A DNA stretch of 64,000 bases, from positions 248,001 through 312,000 of the forward strand of contig NZ_JHXX01000002.1 in the NCBI RefSeq assembly GCF_000621605.1, given 5' to 3'. This DNA is from Butyrivibrio sp. MC2021. Lineage in GTDB: Bacteria; Bacillota; Clostridia; Lachnospirales; Lachnospiraceae. The notes under the pieces are model-generated. The model did not search any database and was not told the DNA's origin. It saw only the letters and a list, made by a program, of their open reading frames with translations. Position 1 is the stretch's first letter; each line of letters opens with the position of its first letter. Made by a program: the position numbers and the translations under genes. Shown here piece by piece: positions 1-8,528 of this stretch.

Positions 1-197
1 AAATTGCGCCTTGTCGGCGGAAATGCTTTTGATAGCGTGGTGTCGTATCTTGCTTTTGTGGAAATCTTTTTGACTATCATATGGTTGGTTTGGCTTCATA
101 TGCACTTTTTATCAATCCTAAAGATGAACATCTAAAAGAGTATCTTGAGATTTTTAAAAAGGAACTTACTAAAGATAGTAGAATGGTAAGCGAATAA
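1..197 (+). pseudogene. 3' end of an unidentified gene, apparently frameshifted
   Basis: The window opens inside a reading frame. The last ~38 codons, from about position 81 to the TAA at 195-197, read as a plausible protein tail that includes SYALFINPKDEHLKEYLEIF and ends in KDSRMVSE. In that frame there is a TGA followed by a TAG at 30-35. The frame starting at base 1 is open from 1 until about 160 and overlaps it. The protein-like character therefore seems to move from frame 1 to frame 3, which suggests a frameshifted or decayed gene. The family is not recognised. A hairpin terminator follows at 215-240. Confidence 0.35.
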
Positions 198-214
198 TAC
201 AATGATACTAAATA

Positions 215-240
215 GCTCCTGTATATACAGGGGCTTATTA
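215..240 (+). terminator. Rho-independent terminator after the gene tail
   Basis: An 8-bp stem (215-222 pairing with 227-234, one G-U pair) closes a four-base loop and is followed by a short T-rich stretch. It lies 18 bases after the preceding stop codon. The T tract is poor, so termination may be partial. Confidence 0.5.
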
Positions 241-329
241 TATGAGATAATGATTGTCAACAATCTAATTGCAATAAATTCATAAATGTGTTATATTACC
301 TAAAACATAAATGACCCGGGAGGTGAACC

Positions 330-767
330 ATGGCAACACTAGTAACTTACTTCAGTGCCGAAGGCACGACAGCAGCGGTAGCAAAGGAATTCGCGGCTAA
401 GATTGGCGCTGATCTTTTTGAGATAGTTCCAGAGCAGCCTTATACAGCTGCAGATATCAAGTGGACCAATCCACTTGCAAGATGTAACAAAGAGCAGATT
501 GGCAAGAAGGATGTTCCTGTAAGCGGAACGATTGAGAACTTTGACAATTACGATACTGTTTATATTGGCTTTCCTATCTGGTACGGACAGGCTCCAAGAG
601 TAGTATATACATTCTGTAAAGGCTATGATTGGACCGGCAAGACTATACACGCATTTGCCACATCTGGTGGAAGCGGAATAGGTAAGACAGCTGAGAAGCT
701 TGGAGAATATGTTCCTGGGGCTGCATCAGTAGATGTTAAGCTCGTACATTCAGCTTCAGAGATCTGA
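330..767 (+). CDS. flavodoxin family protein (short C-terminus)
   Basis: This 145-residue protein is a flavodoxin, a small FMN-binding electron carrier or NAD(P)H-dependent reductase partner in the cytoplasm. The N-terminal strand and phosphate-binding loop (TLVTYFSAEGTT) matches the family pattern for FMN phosphate binding. GFPIWYGQAPR and FATSGGSGIGKT match the two flavin-contacting loops of the Flavodoxin_4 type. The ATG at 330 follows a strong GGGAGGTG site. Family members usually run about 10 residues further, through a final helix. Here the reading frame stops just after SASEI, so the last helix is probably lost, and the following ~190 bases show no convincing coding. FMN binding should still be possible. 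Confidence 0.85.
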   Translation: MATLVTYFSAEGTTAAVAKEFAAKIGADLFEIVPEQPYTAADIKWTNPLARCNKEQIGKKDVPVSGTIENFDNYDTVYIGFPIWYGQAPRVVYTFCKGYDWTGKTIHAFATSGGSGIGKTAEKLGEYVPGAASVDVKLVHSASEI

Positions 768-961
768 AAATATAAGACTTGCTATTTTGACATTATATAA
801 GGGTAGACCTGCAGGCAATGTGACTGATATCAGTGCACTTGCTTCTGCAGAGATACTCTTATTTTTATACTTAGGAATCAGTATATGGAAGCAGGAGTTT
901 GGTGAAATATATGAAAAAACTAGATTAGATTTTATGACTACCTATAACACTATTATAGGTA
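768..961 (+). other. non-coding or decayed spacer between flavodoxin and truncated yhcG
   Basis: No credible gene lies here. A 78-codon frame (733-969) overlaps the flavodoxin end and has no ribosome site. It includes LLFLYLGISIWKQ, which faintly recalls the LYWxIGK helix of the missing YhcG N-terminal domain, but the distance to the YhcG remnant is too short for an intact gene. The stretch may be a deletion scar. Confidence 0.3.
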
Positions 962-1681
962 TTGCCTGAATACTTTCCAGATATTAAATCGTTTTCGCCT
1001 ACAAATCTTAAATATATGAGATATTTTTATGAGATGTATCCAGAAATATTAAATCGTCCTCAACTTGGGGACGATTCTGAAAATGAATTAAATCGTCCCC
1101 AGACTGGGGACGATTTGGAAAATGCAATATTTTTTATTCCTTGGGGGCATAACAAAGTTATCATAGATAAGTGTAAAGGAGATTCCGCAAAGGCACTGTT
1201 CTATGTGAAGAAAACATTGAGAGAAAAGTATGATGAGAAAGAGCTTAAGGATGCGCTTATAAACAAGGCCGAGAAGTTCCTTATGGAACTTGGTACAGGC
1301 TTTGCATATATGGGTCGAGAAGTCAGGATTGAAGTAGGTGATACTGAGAAGTTTATTGATATGCTCTTTTACAACACCAAGCGACACTGCTATGTAGTTT
1401 TGGAAGTGAAAACGGGCAAGTTTGATTCTTCATATGCTGGACAGCTTGGCACATATGTTGTAGCAGTAAATCACCAGATTAAGTCAGAAGAAGATAATCC
1501 AACTGTTGGCTTGTTGATATGTAAAGATCTTGACAAAGTAGAGGCTCAATATGCGTTGGAATCAAGTAGCCAACCTATTGGTGTATCCAGTTACGAATTA
1601 TCAAAGTTGATACCAGAAGAATTTAAAGGAAGTATGCCAACGATTGAAGAAATTGAAGCAGAGTTTGGAAATATTGATTGA
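962..1681 (+). pseudogene. 5'-truncated YhcG/DUF1016-type PDDEXK nuclease domain protein
   Basis: The frame (239 codons) matches the C-terminal part of the YhcG (DUF1016) family, restriction-endonuclease-fold proteins often linked to accessory or defence loci. Family landmarks are FSPTNLKYMRYFYEMYP at the N-terminus, IPWGHNKVIIDKC, ELGTGFAYMGREVRIEVG, and the nuclease core FIDMLFYN followed by YVVLEVKTGKF (Asp, then Glu-x-Lys). Intact members are about 330-350 residues and start with a winged-helix DUF1016_N domain, which is absent here. The frame has an in-frame TAG at 956-958, starts only with a TTG, and has no ribosome site. It is therefore a 5' deletion remnant with a complete nuclease domain. 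A 13-residue unit is duplicated inside it by a palindromic insert (1051-1116). Confidence 0.75.
1051..1116 (+). repeat. tandem palindromic element inserted in frame
   Basis: Two copies 39 bp apart each form a palindrome. Copy 1 (1051-1076) is imperfect by one pair. Copy 2 (1090-1116) is a perfect 12-bp inverted repeat around a 3-base centre. The 39-bp period is 13 codons, so the frame is kept, giving LNRPQLGDDSENE followed by LNRPQTGDDLENA. The insert sits between the FYxxYP helix and the IPWGHN motif, a position expected to tolerate loops. Confidence 0.7.
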
Positions 1682-2049
1682 GCTTAGGATTAGACAATGT
1701 AAGAAATAAGGCTCACGTTTAAATGAGACCAAATTTTTTGAAATAAAAAGCTTACGTAGAGCAGTTATCTCAAACGAGGTAGCTGCTTTTTTGCGCTCAT
1801 TTTGAGCCTGAAACTATTTACTTTCAGATAAGAACCCATATTATTTATGACTCCGTCCCCTAGGTCCATTCCCTAGGTCCATTACTGCATGTTTTTACAA
1901 ATCCGTCCTGACATGGTAATATATATTCGCTGTGTCAGGTCTATTTTTATGTCATAATAGATAAATGGTACCCGGCGTGGTACTCGGTACAATAAGCTGA
2001 GATAACAAATGGCTTAAATAAAGCATTTTTAGAAGGAGATACATAAAAA
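1682..2049. other. intergenic region with terminator, 13-bp tandem repeat and hairpin
   Basis: This 368-bp region has no gene. It contains a terminator hairpin (1760-1792), two exact tandem copies of CCCTAGGTCCATT (1858-1870 and 1871-1883), and a hairpin with a 7-bp perfect stem (1907-1913 with 1933-1939) followed by a T-rich run, which could be a second weak terminator. The promoter of ychF is probably in the last 110 bp, but I could not place a convincing -35/-10 pair. Confidence 0.5.
1760..1792 (+). terminator. Rho-independent terminator
   Basis: A 12-bp stem (1760-1771 with 1776-1787, two G-U pairs) with an AAAC loop is followed by six T. It ends transcription from the flavodoxin/yhcG region. 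Confidence 0.75.
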
Positions 2050-3147
2050 ATGAAACTAGGAATCGTAGGTTTACCAAACGTAGGTAAGTCAACACTTTTT
2101 AATTCACTTACAAACGCAGGAGCGCTGGCAGCGAACTATCCTTTCGCTACAATCGACCCCAACGTGGGCGTTGTTGCAGTGCCGGACAAGAGACTGAAGC
2201 TCTTAGGAGACCTTTATAATTCAAAGAAGGTTACTCCCGCAACAATAGAATTCGTTGATATCGCAGGACTTGTTAAGGGCGCATCCAAGGGTGAGGGCCT
2301 CGGAAACCAGTTCCTGGCTAACATCCGTGAGACAGATGCTATCGTGCATGTTGTCAGATGCTTCGATGATCCTAACGTTGTTCACGTTGACGGATCCGTT
2401 GATCCTGCAAGAGATATAGAGACCATCAACCTGGAGCTTATTTTTGCTGATCTTGAGGTTCTTGAGAGAAGAATCGCCAAGGTTTCTAAGCTTGCCCGCA
2501 TGGACAAGAATGCTGCAAAAGAGCTTGAGATCCTTGAGAGAATCAAGGCTACCCTTGAAGATAACAAGATGGCAAGAGAGCTTGAAGTAGAAGATCCTGA
2601 GGAGAAGGCCTTTGTTAACAGCCTTGACCTCCTTACCTGGAAGCCTGTTATCTATGCGGCTAACGTTATGGATGACGACCTTGCAGATGACGGCGCTTCC
2701 AATAAATATGTAGCAGCTGTAAGAGAGCTGGCTTCAAAGTCAGGCAGCGAGGTATTCGTTATCAGCGCTCAGATCGAGGCTGAGATCTCTGAGCTTGATG
2801 AGGAAGAGAAGGCAGAGTTCCTTGAGAGCCTTGGCCTTACAGAGTCAGGCCTTGATAAGCTCATCGCAGCCAGCTACAAGACTCTTGGACTTATGAGCTT
2901 CCTTACATCAGGAGAGGATGAGACAAGAGCATGGACCATCAAGATCGGAACCAAGGCACCTCAGGCAGCAGGCAAGATCCACACTGACTTTGAGAGAGGC
3001 TTCATCAAGGCTGAGGTTATCAATTATGAAGATCTTCTTCGCGAGGGCTCCATTGCGGCAGCAAAGGAGAAGGGCCTTGTGCGTATGGAAGGAAAAGAGT
3101 ACGTGGTTCAGGACGGCGATGTTATCCTGTTCAGATTCAACGTTTGA
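2050..3147 (+). CDS. ychF: redox-regulated ATPase YchF (Obg-like)
   Basis: YchF is a universally conserved P-loop ATPase of the TRAFAC/OBG class. It prefers ATP over GTP, binds ribosomes and is linked to stress control. The 365-residue length is typical. Visible motifs are the G1 P loop GLPNVGKST (residues 7-15), the switch region [11 protein letters not shown], the G3 motif [17 protein letters not shown], and the C-terminal TGS-like domain ending [17 protein letters not shown]. An AAGGAG site (2033-2038) lies 11 bases before the ATG. lgt follows with a 15-bp gap, suggesting co-transcription. Confidence 0.97.
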   Translation: MKLGIVGLPNVGKSTLFNSLTNAGALAANYPFATIDPNVGVVAVPDKRLKLLGDLYNSKKVTPATIEFVDIAGLVKGASKGEGLGNQFLANIRETDAIVHVVRCFDDPNVVHVDGSVDPARDIETINLELIFADLEVLERRIAKVSKLARMDKNAAKELEILERIKATLEDNKMARELEVEDPEEKAFVNSLDLLTWKPVIYAANVMDDDLADDGASNKYVAAVRELASKSGSEVFVISAQIEAEISELDEEEKAEFLESLGLTESGLDKLIAASYKTLGLMSFLTSGEDETRAWTIKIGTKAPQAAGKIHTDFERGFIKAEVINYEDLLREGSIAAAKEKGLVRMEGKEYVVQDGDVILFRFNV

Positions 3148-3162
3148 TGATTGGAGGAGCTT

Positions 3163-4041
3163 ATGCCGGATATAATGGGGCAGATGGATATCGCTTTTCC
3201 CAATATAGGTATCTATCTGAAAAATGTTCCGAAGAGTTTTGAGGTTTTTGGTATTTCCATTGCCATGTACGGCGTGATAATCGGTCTTGGATTTTTCCTG
3301 GCCCTGCTTCTCATCTCCAAGATGGCGAAGGTGACAGGCCAGAATTCCGAAGATTACTGGGATGTGGCGATATATATCATTGTTTTTTCTATCATAGGAG
3401 CAAGACTTTATTACGTGTTCTTCTCCTGGGATTATTACAAGGATAATCCGATCAGTATCCTGTACCTTAGAAACGGCGGCCTGGCTATTTACGGCGGCGT
3501 TATGGCAGGATTTCTTACCTTATTTATTTACACCAGGATAAAAAAGAAGAGTTTCCTTCTTTTTGGTGACACCATAATGTACGGTCTGATCCTTGGTCAG
3601 ATCCTCGGAAGATGGGGCAACTTCACCAACAGAGAGGCCTTCGGTGAGTACACCAACGGACTTCTGGCCATGAGACTTCCTGTGGAGGCCATCCGAAGCC
3701 ATGAGATCACAGAGCTTATGAAGGCCAATATGATAGAAGGAACCAACTTCGTTCAGGTTAGTCCCACATTCCTTTATGAGAGTTTGTGGAACCTGTGTGT
3801 TCTTATATTAATGCTTATCTATTGCAAGCATAAAAAGTTCGACGGCGAGAACGTCCTTCTTTATCTGGGAGGATACGGTCTTGGAAGAGCATGGATCGAG
3901 GGGCTGAGAACTGATCAGCTCATCATGCACACTACAGGACTTCCTGTTTCACAGATGCTGGCCATCTGCCTGGTGGTATTTGCGGTTGTCACTGATGTGA
4001 TCGTGAGACTTAGAATGCGGAAAACTAAGCCGGAAGAATAA
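3163..4041 (+). CDS. lgt: prolipoprotein diacylglyceryl transferase
   Basis: Lgt is an integral membrane enzyme that moves diacylglycerol from phosphatidylglycerol to the lipobox cysteine of prelipoproteins, such as the lipoproteins at 15048 and 31654 in this window. The 292-residue protein has about seven hydrophobic segments. It carries family motifs GGLAIYGGVMAGF and GRWGNFTNREAFGE, the phosphatidylglycerol-binding signature, and a late GLGRAWIEGLRTDQL. I chose the ATG at 3163 because GGAGGA lies at the right distance before it. A TTG 12 bases upstream overlaps that site. A terminator follows at 4092-4124. Confidence 0.95.
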   Translation: MPDIMGQMDIAFPNIGIYLKNVPKSFEVFGISIAMYGVIIGLGFFLALLLISKMAKVTGQNSEDYWDVAIYIIVFSIIGARLYYVFFSWDYYKDNPISILYLRNGGLAIYGGVMAGFLTLFIYTRIKKKSFLLFGDTIMYGLILGQILGRWGNFTNREAFGEYTNGLLAMRLPVEAIRSHEITELMKANMIEGTNFVQVSPTFLYESLWNLCVLILMLIYCKHKKFDGENVLLYLGGYGLGRAWIEGLRTDQLIMHTTGLPVSQMLAICLVVFAVVTDVIVRLRMRKTKPEE

Positions 4042-4091
4042 AAGTTTTATAAAATACTGTAATTAAAAACTATATATAGTATTAAACAATT

Positions 4092-4124
4092 AAGCCTTGG
4101 CACATTTTGTGTCGGGCTTTTTTT
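4092..4124 (+). terminator. Rho-independent terminator after lgt
   Basis: A 12-bp GC-containing stem with one bulged T and an ATTT-type loop is followed by seven T. It separates the ychF-lgt unit from the division cluster. Confidence 0.8.
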
Positions 4125-4171
4125 ATTCCCCAAATCCGCAAAAAAATCAGTAATAACCTACGAAAAAGAGG

Positions 4172-4200
4172 TTGTTATATAAAAAAAATTCCTTTATAAT
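4172..4200 (+). promoter_or_regulatory. sigma-A promoter of the division (dcw) cluster
   Basis: TTGTTA (4172-4177), a 17-bp spacer and TATAAT (4195-4200). Transcription should start near 4207, which is where the GTG array bound by MraZ begins. Confidence 0.8.
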
Positions 4201-4208
4201 GAATCTAG

Positions 4209-4264
4209 GTGGTAAAAAGTGTCAAAAAGTGGTTAAAAGTGGTAGAAAAGTGGTAAATTAAGTG
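4209..4264 (+). promoter_or_regulatory. MraZ operator: array of phased GTG boxes
   Basis: GTG or GTGG repeats begin at 4209, 4219, 4229, 4239 and 4250, each preceded by A-rich sequence (mostly AAAGTG), and a sixth GTGGG begins at 4262. Spacings are 10, 10, 10, 11 and 12 bp. MraZ proteins are known to bind direct GTG-containing repeats upstream of their own gene, as in Escherichia coli and Mycoplasma. Here the array lies downstream of the -10 box and runs into the GTG start codon of mraZ, so repression may act by blocking promoter escape or by sharing the start site. Confidence 0.8.
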
Positions 4265-4702
4265 GGAACAGCATTTAAAGGCGAATACAGTCATTCCATA
4301 GACGCCAAGGGAAGACTCATAATTCCTGCCAAATTCCGCGAGATCCTTGGTGAACAGTTTGTGGTGACCAAGGGCTTTGACGGATGTCTTTTTGTGTTCG
4401 CTCAGGATGGCTGGGAGAAGTTTGAAGAGAAGCTTCAGGCCCTCCCCATGGATAAGCCGGAAGCCAGAATGCTGGGACGTTTCTTTATCGCCGGAGCCAT
4501 TGACGCTGAGGTTGACAAGCAGGGAAGAATCCTGATTCCGGCCAATCTTCTGCAGCACGCAGGTATAGAGAAGGATGCGGTCATCGCCGGTGTCGGCAAC
4601 AGAGCCGAGATCTGGAGCAAGGCTGAGTGGGAGAAGGCTAGTACCTTCGAGGATATCAACGGTATCGCAGCTAAGATGTCTGAGTACGGTCTGAGCATCT
4701 AA
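4262..4702 (+). CDS. mraZ: transcriptional regulator MraZ
   Basis: MraZ is the DNA-binding first gene of the dcw cluster and represses it. The 146-residue protein has two SpoVT/AbrB-like swapped-hairpin halves, visible as [17 protein letters not shown] near the N-terminus and [20 protein letters not shown] around residues 80-100. A TAA directly precedes the GTG at 4262 in the same frame, so GTG is the only upstream start available. It gives the expected short lead-in before GEYSH. No Shine-Dalgarno sequence is visible, because the 5' UTR is the GTG-repeat operator itself. Confidence 0.95.
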   Translation: MGTAFKGEYSHSIDAKGRLIIPAKFREILGEQFVVTKGFDGCLFVFAQDGWEKFEEKLQALPMDKPEARMLGRFFIAGAIDAEVDKQGRILIPANLLQHAGIEKDAVIAGVGNRAEIWSKAEWEKASTFEDINGIAAKMSEYGLSI

Positions 4703-4715
4703 GATTAGGAGAGCA

Positions 4716-5660
4716 ATGGAATTCAAACATTATTCGGTGCTTCTTAATGAGTGCCTGGACAATCTGAATATCAAGCCTTACGGAATTTACCTGGACGGAA
4801 CCCTTGGTGGGGCGGGACATTCCTATCACATAGCTGAGAGGCTCACAGAGGGCGGACACCTCTATGGAACAGATCAGGACGAGGATGCCATCGCAGCAGC
4901 CACCGCAAGACTTGAACCCTTTAAGGACAGAGTCACCATTATCCGTGACAACTACGAGAACGCAGTGGTGAGACTCAAGAATCTCGGAGTCACCGGAGTT
5001 GACGGAATACTTTTAGACCTTGGAGTATCATCCTACCAGCTGGACAACGCTGAGAGAGGATTTACTTATAAAGAAGATGTACCTCTTGATATGAGAATGG
5101 ACCAGAGACAGCCCCTTACAGCAAGGGATATCGTCAATGAATACTCAGAGACAGAGATTTTTCACATCATCAGAGACTACGGTGAGGACAAATTCGCCAA
5201 GAACATAGCCAAACACATCTGCATCGAGAGACAGAAGGCACCTATCGAGACAACATTTCAGCTCAATGACATAATCAAGGCTGCCATACCTGCCAAGATG
5301 AGAGAGAAGGGCGGACATCCATCCAAGAGAACCTATCAGGCCATCAGGATAGCCCTTAACAGAGAACTGGATGTACTTCAGAATTCCCTGGACGGCTTCG
5401 TGGATTTCCTTAATCCCGGCGGAAGGCTCTGTGTTATTACCTTCCATTCCCTGGAGGACAGGATTACCAAGAACAACTTCAGGAAAAATGAGAATCCCTG
5501 CACCTGCCCGCCTGACTTCCCGGTATGTGTGTGCGGCAAGAAATCCCAGGGCAAGGTCATCACCAGGAAGCCCATACTGCCCAGCGAAGAAGAGCTTGAG
5601 CAGAACAAGAGATCTCAGAGCGCCAAGCTCAGAGTTTTCGAAAAGATATCTGATAAATAA
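4716..5660 (+). CDS. rsmH: 16S rRNA (cytosine(1402)-N(4))-methyltransferase
   Basis: RsmH (MraW) methylates N4 of C1402 in the 16S rRNA P site using S-adenosylmethionine. At 314 residues it has family length. It starts with [13 protein letters not shown], then the SAM loop [13 protein letters not shown], the motif [20 protein letters not shown], and the late [13 protein letters not shown]. The ATG follows a TAGGAG site, 13 bp after mraZ. It sits in its usual second place in the dcw operon. Confidence 0.97.
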   Translation: MEFKHYSVLLNECLDNLNIKPYGIYLDGTLGGAGHSYHIAERLTEGGHLYGTDQDEDAIAAATARLEPFKDRVTIIRDNYENAVVRLKNLGVTGVDGILLDLGVSSYQLDNAERGFTYKEDVPLDMRMDQRQPLTARDIVNEYSETEIFHIIRDYGEDKFAKNIAKHICIERQKAPIETTFQLNDIIKAAIPAKMREKGGHPSKRTYQAIRIALNRELDVLQNSLDGFVDFLNPGGRLCVITFHSLEDRITKNNFRKNENPCTCPPDFPVCVCGKKSQGKVITRKPILPSEEELEQNKRSQSAKLRVFEKISDK

Positions 5661-5697
5661 TTTTTGATTTTACTGACATTGGAAAAGGAGGATGAAC

Positions 5698-6141
5698 ATG
5701 GCAAATACAGCTTATGTACGCGGAAATACCGTAAGAAAAGAATATGAGCCTTCCCGCAGACCAAGACACGTCCATGTTCAGGAGCCTCAAAGAATAAAGA
5801 AAAGACGCCATCATATGTCTCTTGGCACTCTTTTTTACATGACTCTGGCCGTGGTTCTTGTGGTTGTTGCCCTGGCATGGTATATCACTCTGCAGGCTCA
5901 GGTCAAGAACGCCAGCAAGAACATAGCTACTTTGGAGAGTCAGCTCAACACACTGAAGCAGGAGAATGATGAGGCCTACAACAGAGCCAACGGTAATATA
6001 GATCTGGATGAGGTCAAGAGGATTGCCATTCAGGAATACGGCATGACTTATGCCACAGAGGGCCAGATCATTACTTACTCAGATGGTGGCGGCAATGATT
6101 ATGTAAGACAGGTTGCTCCAATTCCGGAAGTCGACGGTTAA
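5698..6141 (+). CDS. ftsL: FtsL-like septum formation protein
   Basis: A bitopic division protein of about 147 residues. It has a basic cytoplasmic N-terminus (~45 residues), one transmembrane helix (about LGTLFYMTLAVVLVVVALAW) and an outer leucine-zipper coiled coil (QAQVKNASKNIATLESQLNT). FtsL partners FtsQ/DivIB and DivIC in the divisome, and this one lies in the canonical place between rsmH and the septal PBP. Primary sequences of FtsL are poorly conserved, so the call rests on topology and position. The ATG at 5698 is preferred, because the AAAGGAGG site would abut the alternative ATG at 5692. Confidence 0.85.
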   Translation: MANTAYVRGNTVRKEYEPSRRPRHVHVQEPQRIKKRRHHMSLGTLFYMTLAVVLVVVALAWYITLQAQVKNASKNIATLESQLNTLKQENDEAYNRANGNIDLDEVKRIAIQEYGMTYATEGQIITYSDGGGNDYVRQVAPIPEVDG

Positions 6142-6143
6142 GG

Positions 6144-6171
6144 TTGTCACGAAACAAAATTGGACTATAAT
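6144..6171 (+). promoter_or_regulatory. internal promoter upstream of the septal PBP gene
   Basis: TTGTCA (6144-6149), a 16-bp spacer and TATAAT (6166-6171) lie immediately after the ftsL stop. They suggest extra transcription of pbp-mraY-murD-ftsW-ftsQ independent of MraZ. Confidence 0.65.
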
Positions 6172-6211
6172 ATAATAGGTGCGATTTTTGGAAGGAAGTA
6201 TTGTGTTATAA

Positions 6212-8497
6212 ATGAAACAACGTAGAACTGCGAAAAAACAGAAGTTTACTATAGGAATGAAGAAAAAGCTGCTGGTACTATTCACATTGGTACTAGTGGC
6301 TTTCGTTGGATTAGGGGTCAGGCTCATCCTCATTACCAAGAATAACGGTGAGGAGTATGAGAGGCAGGTGCTGTCACAGCAGCAGTACGACTCCACGAGC
6401 CTTCCTTTCAGAAGAGGCGAGATTTTGGATGCCAACAATACAATTCTTGCTTACAGTGAGAAAGTTTACAATGTGGTTCTGGATGCCAAGCTCCTGCTTA
6501 GGGATGAAAAGTATCTGGATCCCACCATCAAGGCGCTGGTAACCCATTTTGGTCTGGATGCGGGGGATATCAGGCAGTACATCAGTGATCATCCCAGTTC
6601 CCAGTATTATGTTCTTGCCAAGAAGCTTCCTTACGATCAGATCAGTGCTTTTCAGGAGATGATAACTCCCGGATCTGATTCCTATGATGCCAATATTCAG
6701 GGCGTCTGGTTTGAATCCGGTTATATCAGAAAATATCCCAACGGTTCGCTTGCCTGCGACATCATTGGATTTACCTCCAGCGACAATTCAGGTATGTACG
6801 GCCTTGAGGAGTATTACAACGATACCCTCAGCGGAACCATGGGCCGTGAATACGGTTATCTCGATGAGGATTCCAACCTTGAGAGAACCACCATTCCCGC
6901 CACAGACGGAGATAACATCGTTACAACCATAGACGGTAACCTCCAGTCCATTGTGGAGAAGCATTTAAAAGAGTTCAATGATACCTACAAGAACAATGCC
7001 CGCTTCGGCAACGGAGCCAACAACGTGGGCTGCGTCATAATGGATGTTCATTCCGGCGAAGTGCTTGCCATGGCTAGTTATCCCAATTTTGACCTGAACA
7101 ATCCCAGAGATGCCACATCCCTTATCGGAATGCCGGCGGTGGATGAGAAGGGTAACAAGATCAAGGGCGAATCGGTTATGGATTCCGGCGTCTATATCAC
7201 GGAGGAGATGCTGGAGAGCTTTTCCGACGAGCAGCTTTATCAGAATTACAACGCTCTTTGGAAGAACTTCTGCATTGCGGATACCTACGAGCCCGGTTCG
7301 GTTGCCAAGCCTTTTACCGTGGCAACGGGACTGGAGAGCGGATCCATCACGGGAAACGAGGTTTACAACTGTACCGGTAAGCTTGAGGTGGGTGGCTGGC
7401 CCATTAAGTGTCATAACGTATACGGTGACGGATATGTTTCCGTTGAGAGAGGTATTGAGATCTCTTGTAACGTGGCAATGATGTACATCGCCCAGGCCAT
7501 CGGAACCAACACTTTTACCAAGTTCCAGAAGGACTTTGGCTTTGGACTTAAGACCAATATCGACCTGGCCGGAGAGGCAAGAACAGAGGGCCTTACCTAC
7601 AGTGCTTCCAATATGACCTCGGCGGATCTTGCCACCAACTCCTTTGGACAGGGCTTTAACGTTGATATGATCGAGATGATCACCAGCTTCTGCTCTTTGA
7701 TCAACGGTGGCTACTACTATGAGCCCCATGTGGTTAAAAGGATTGTTTCAAGCAGCGGCTCCACCATTAAGACTATTGAACCAAGAGTGCTGAGACAGAC
7801 AGTATCTGCCAGCACTTCCGAGAAAATAATCCAGTATTGTAACCAGGTTGTGGCAGGACCGGAGGGTACCGGTAAGACTGCAAGACCTGCAGGCTATATG
7901 ATCGGCGGCAAGACCGGAACAGCCCAGACTCTTCCCCGTAAGAACGGCCAGTATGTTGTATCCTTCATGGGATATGCCCCTGCCAACGATCCTCAGATAG
8001 CTATCTATGTGGTTGTAGACAGACCTAACGTAACCTATCAGCCTGACGCCAAGTACGCCACCAGAATCGTAAGGGCAGTACTTACAGAGGCGCTTCCATA
8101 TCTTAACTATCCTATGACAGAGACTCTTTCAGAGAAGGAGCAGCAGGAACTTCAGCAGCTCCGTGAGCAGATGGTTACAACCGCCACTGTGGAGGATGTC
8201 AACGGCGAGGAAGGACAGGAAGGCCAGGCCGAGGGAGAAGAAGCCACCGGTGAGAATGCTGAAGGCACCGAAGAGGCTGCAGCAGAAGAAGAGAAGACTA
8301 ATGACGGACCTCGATCCTCCATCTGGGAGACCTTTGACAGGGATCCTTCAACGGGGTACTATGTGGATCCCAGCACAGGCGCTCTTATCATACCTGACAG
8401 CGGTATGGTAATAGGCGGAGATGATCTTCCTGATTTCGGTGAAGGCGTGCCGGAGAGCACGGATAACACAGGAACTACTGAGGGCAATGGCCCGTAA
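6212..8497 (+). CDS. septal class B penicillin-binding protein (FtsI/SpoVD type)
   Basis: A 761-residue peptidoglycan transpeptidase, anchored by an N-terminal helix (about residues 16-38), with the catalytic domain outside. The dimerisation-domain start is RRGEILDANN. The transpeptidase motifs are EPGSVAKPF (Ser363-x-x-Lys366), SCN in GIEISCNVAMM, and KTGTAQ in GGKTGTAQTLP. It pairs with FtsW (10936) in septal wall synthesis. The C-terminus has an unusually acidic Glu/Gly/Ala-rich tail (about residues 660-760) and no clear PASTA domain. It follows ftsL, the normal dcw order. Whether it is the vegetative FtsI or a SpoVD-like paralogue cannot be decided from sequence alone. Confidence 0.93.
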   Translation: MKQRRTAKKQKFTIGMKKKLLVLFTLVLVAFVGLGVRLILITKNNGEEYERQVLSQQQYDSTSLPFRRGEILDANNTILAYSEKVYNVVLDAKLLLRDEKYLDPTIKALVTHFGLDAGDIRQYISDHPSSQYYVLAKKLPYDQISAFQEMITPGSDSYDANIQGVWFESGYIRKYPNGSLACDIIGFTSSDNSGMYGLEEYYNDTLSGTMGREYGYLDEDSNLERTTIPATDGDNIVTTIDGNLQSIVEKHLKEFNDTYKNNARFGNGANNVGCVIMDVHSGEVLAMASYPNFDLNNPRDATSLIGMPAVDEKGNKIKGESVMDSGVYITEEMLESFSDEQLYQNYNALWKNFCIADTYEPGSVAKPFTVATGLESGSITGNEVYNCTGKLEVGGWPIKCHNVYGDGYVSVERGIEISCNVAMMYIAQAIGTNTFTKFQKDFGFGLKTNIDLAGEARTEGLTYSASNMTSADLATNSFGQGFNVDMIEMITSFCSLINGGYYYEPHVVKRIVSSSGSTIKTIEPRVLRQTVSASTSEKIIQYCNQVVAGPEGTGKTARPAGYMIGGKTGTAQTLPRKNGQYVVSFMGYAPANDPQIAIYVVVDRPNVTYQPDAKYATRIVRAVLTEALPYLNYPMTETLSEKEQQELQQLREQMVTTATVEDVNGEEGQEGQAEGEEATGENAEGTEEAAAEEEKTNDGPRSSIWETFDRDPSTGYYVDPSTGALIIPDSGMVIGGDDLPDFGEGVPESTDNTGTTEGNGP

Positions 8498-8528
8498 TAC
8501 ATATTTTGTTTTATGAGAGGGAAAAGAA

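Noticed and set aside
733-969. 78-codon frame between flavodoxin and the nuclease remnant
   Set aside because: It overlaps the flavodoxin end, has no ribosome site and no family match.
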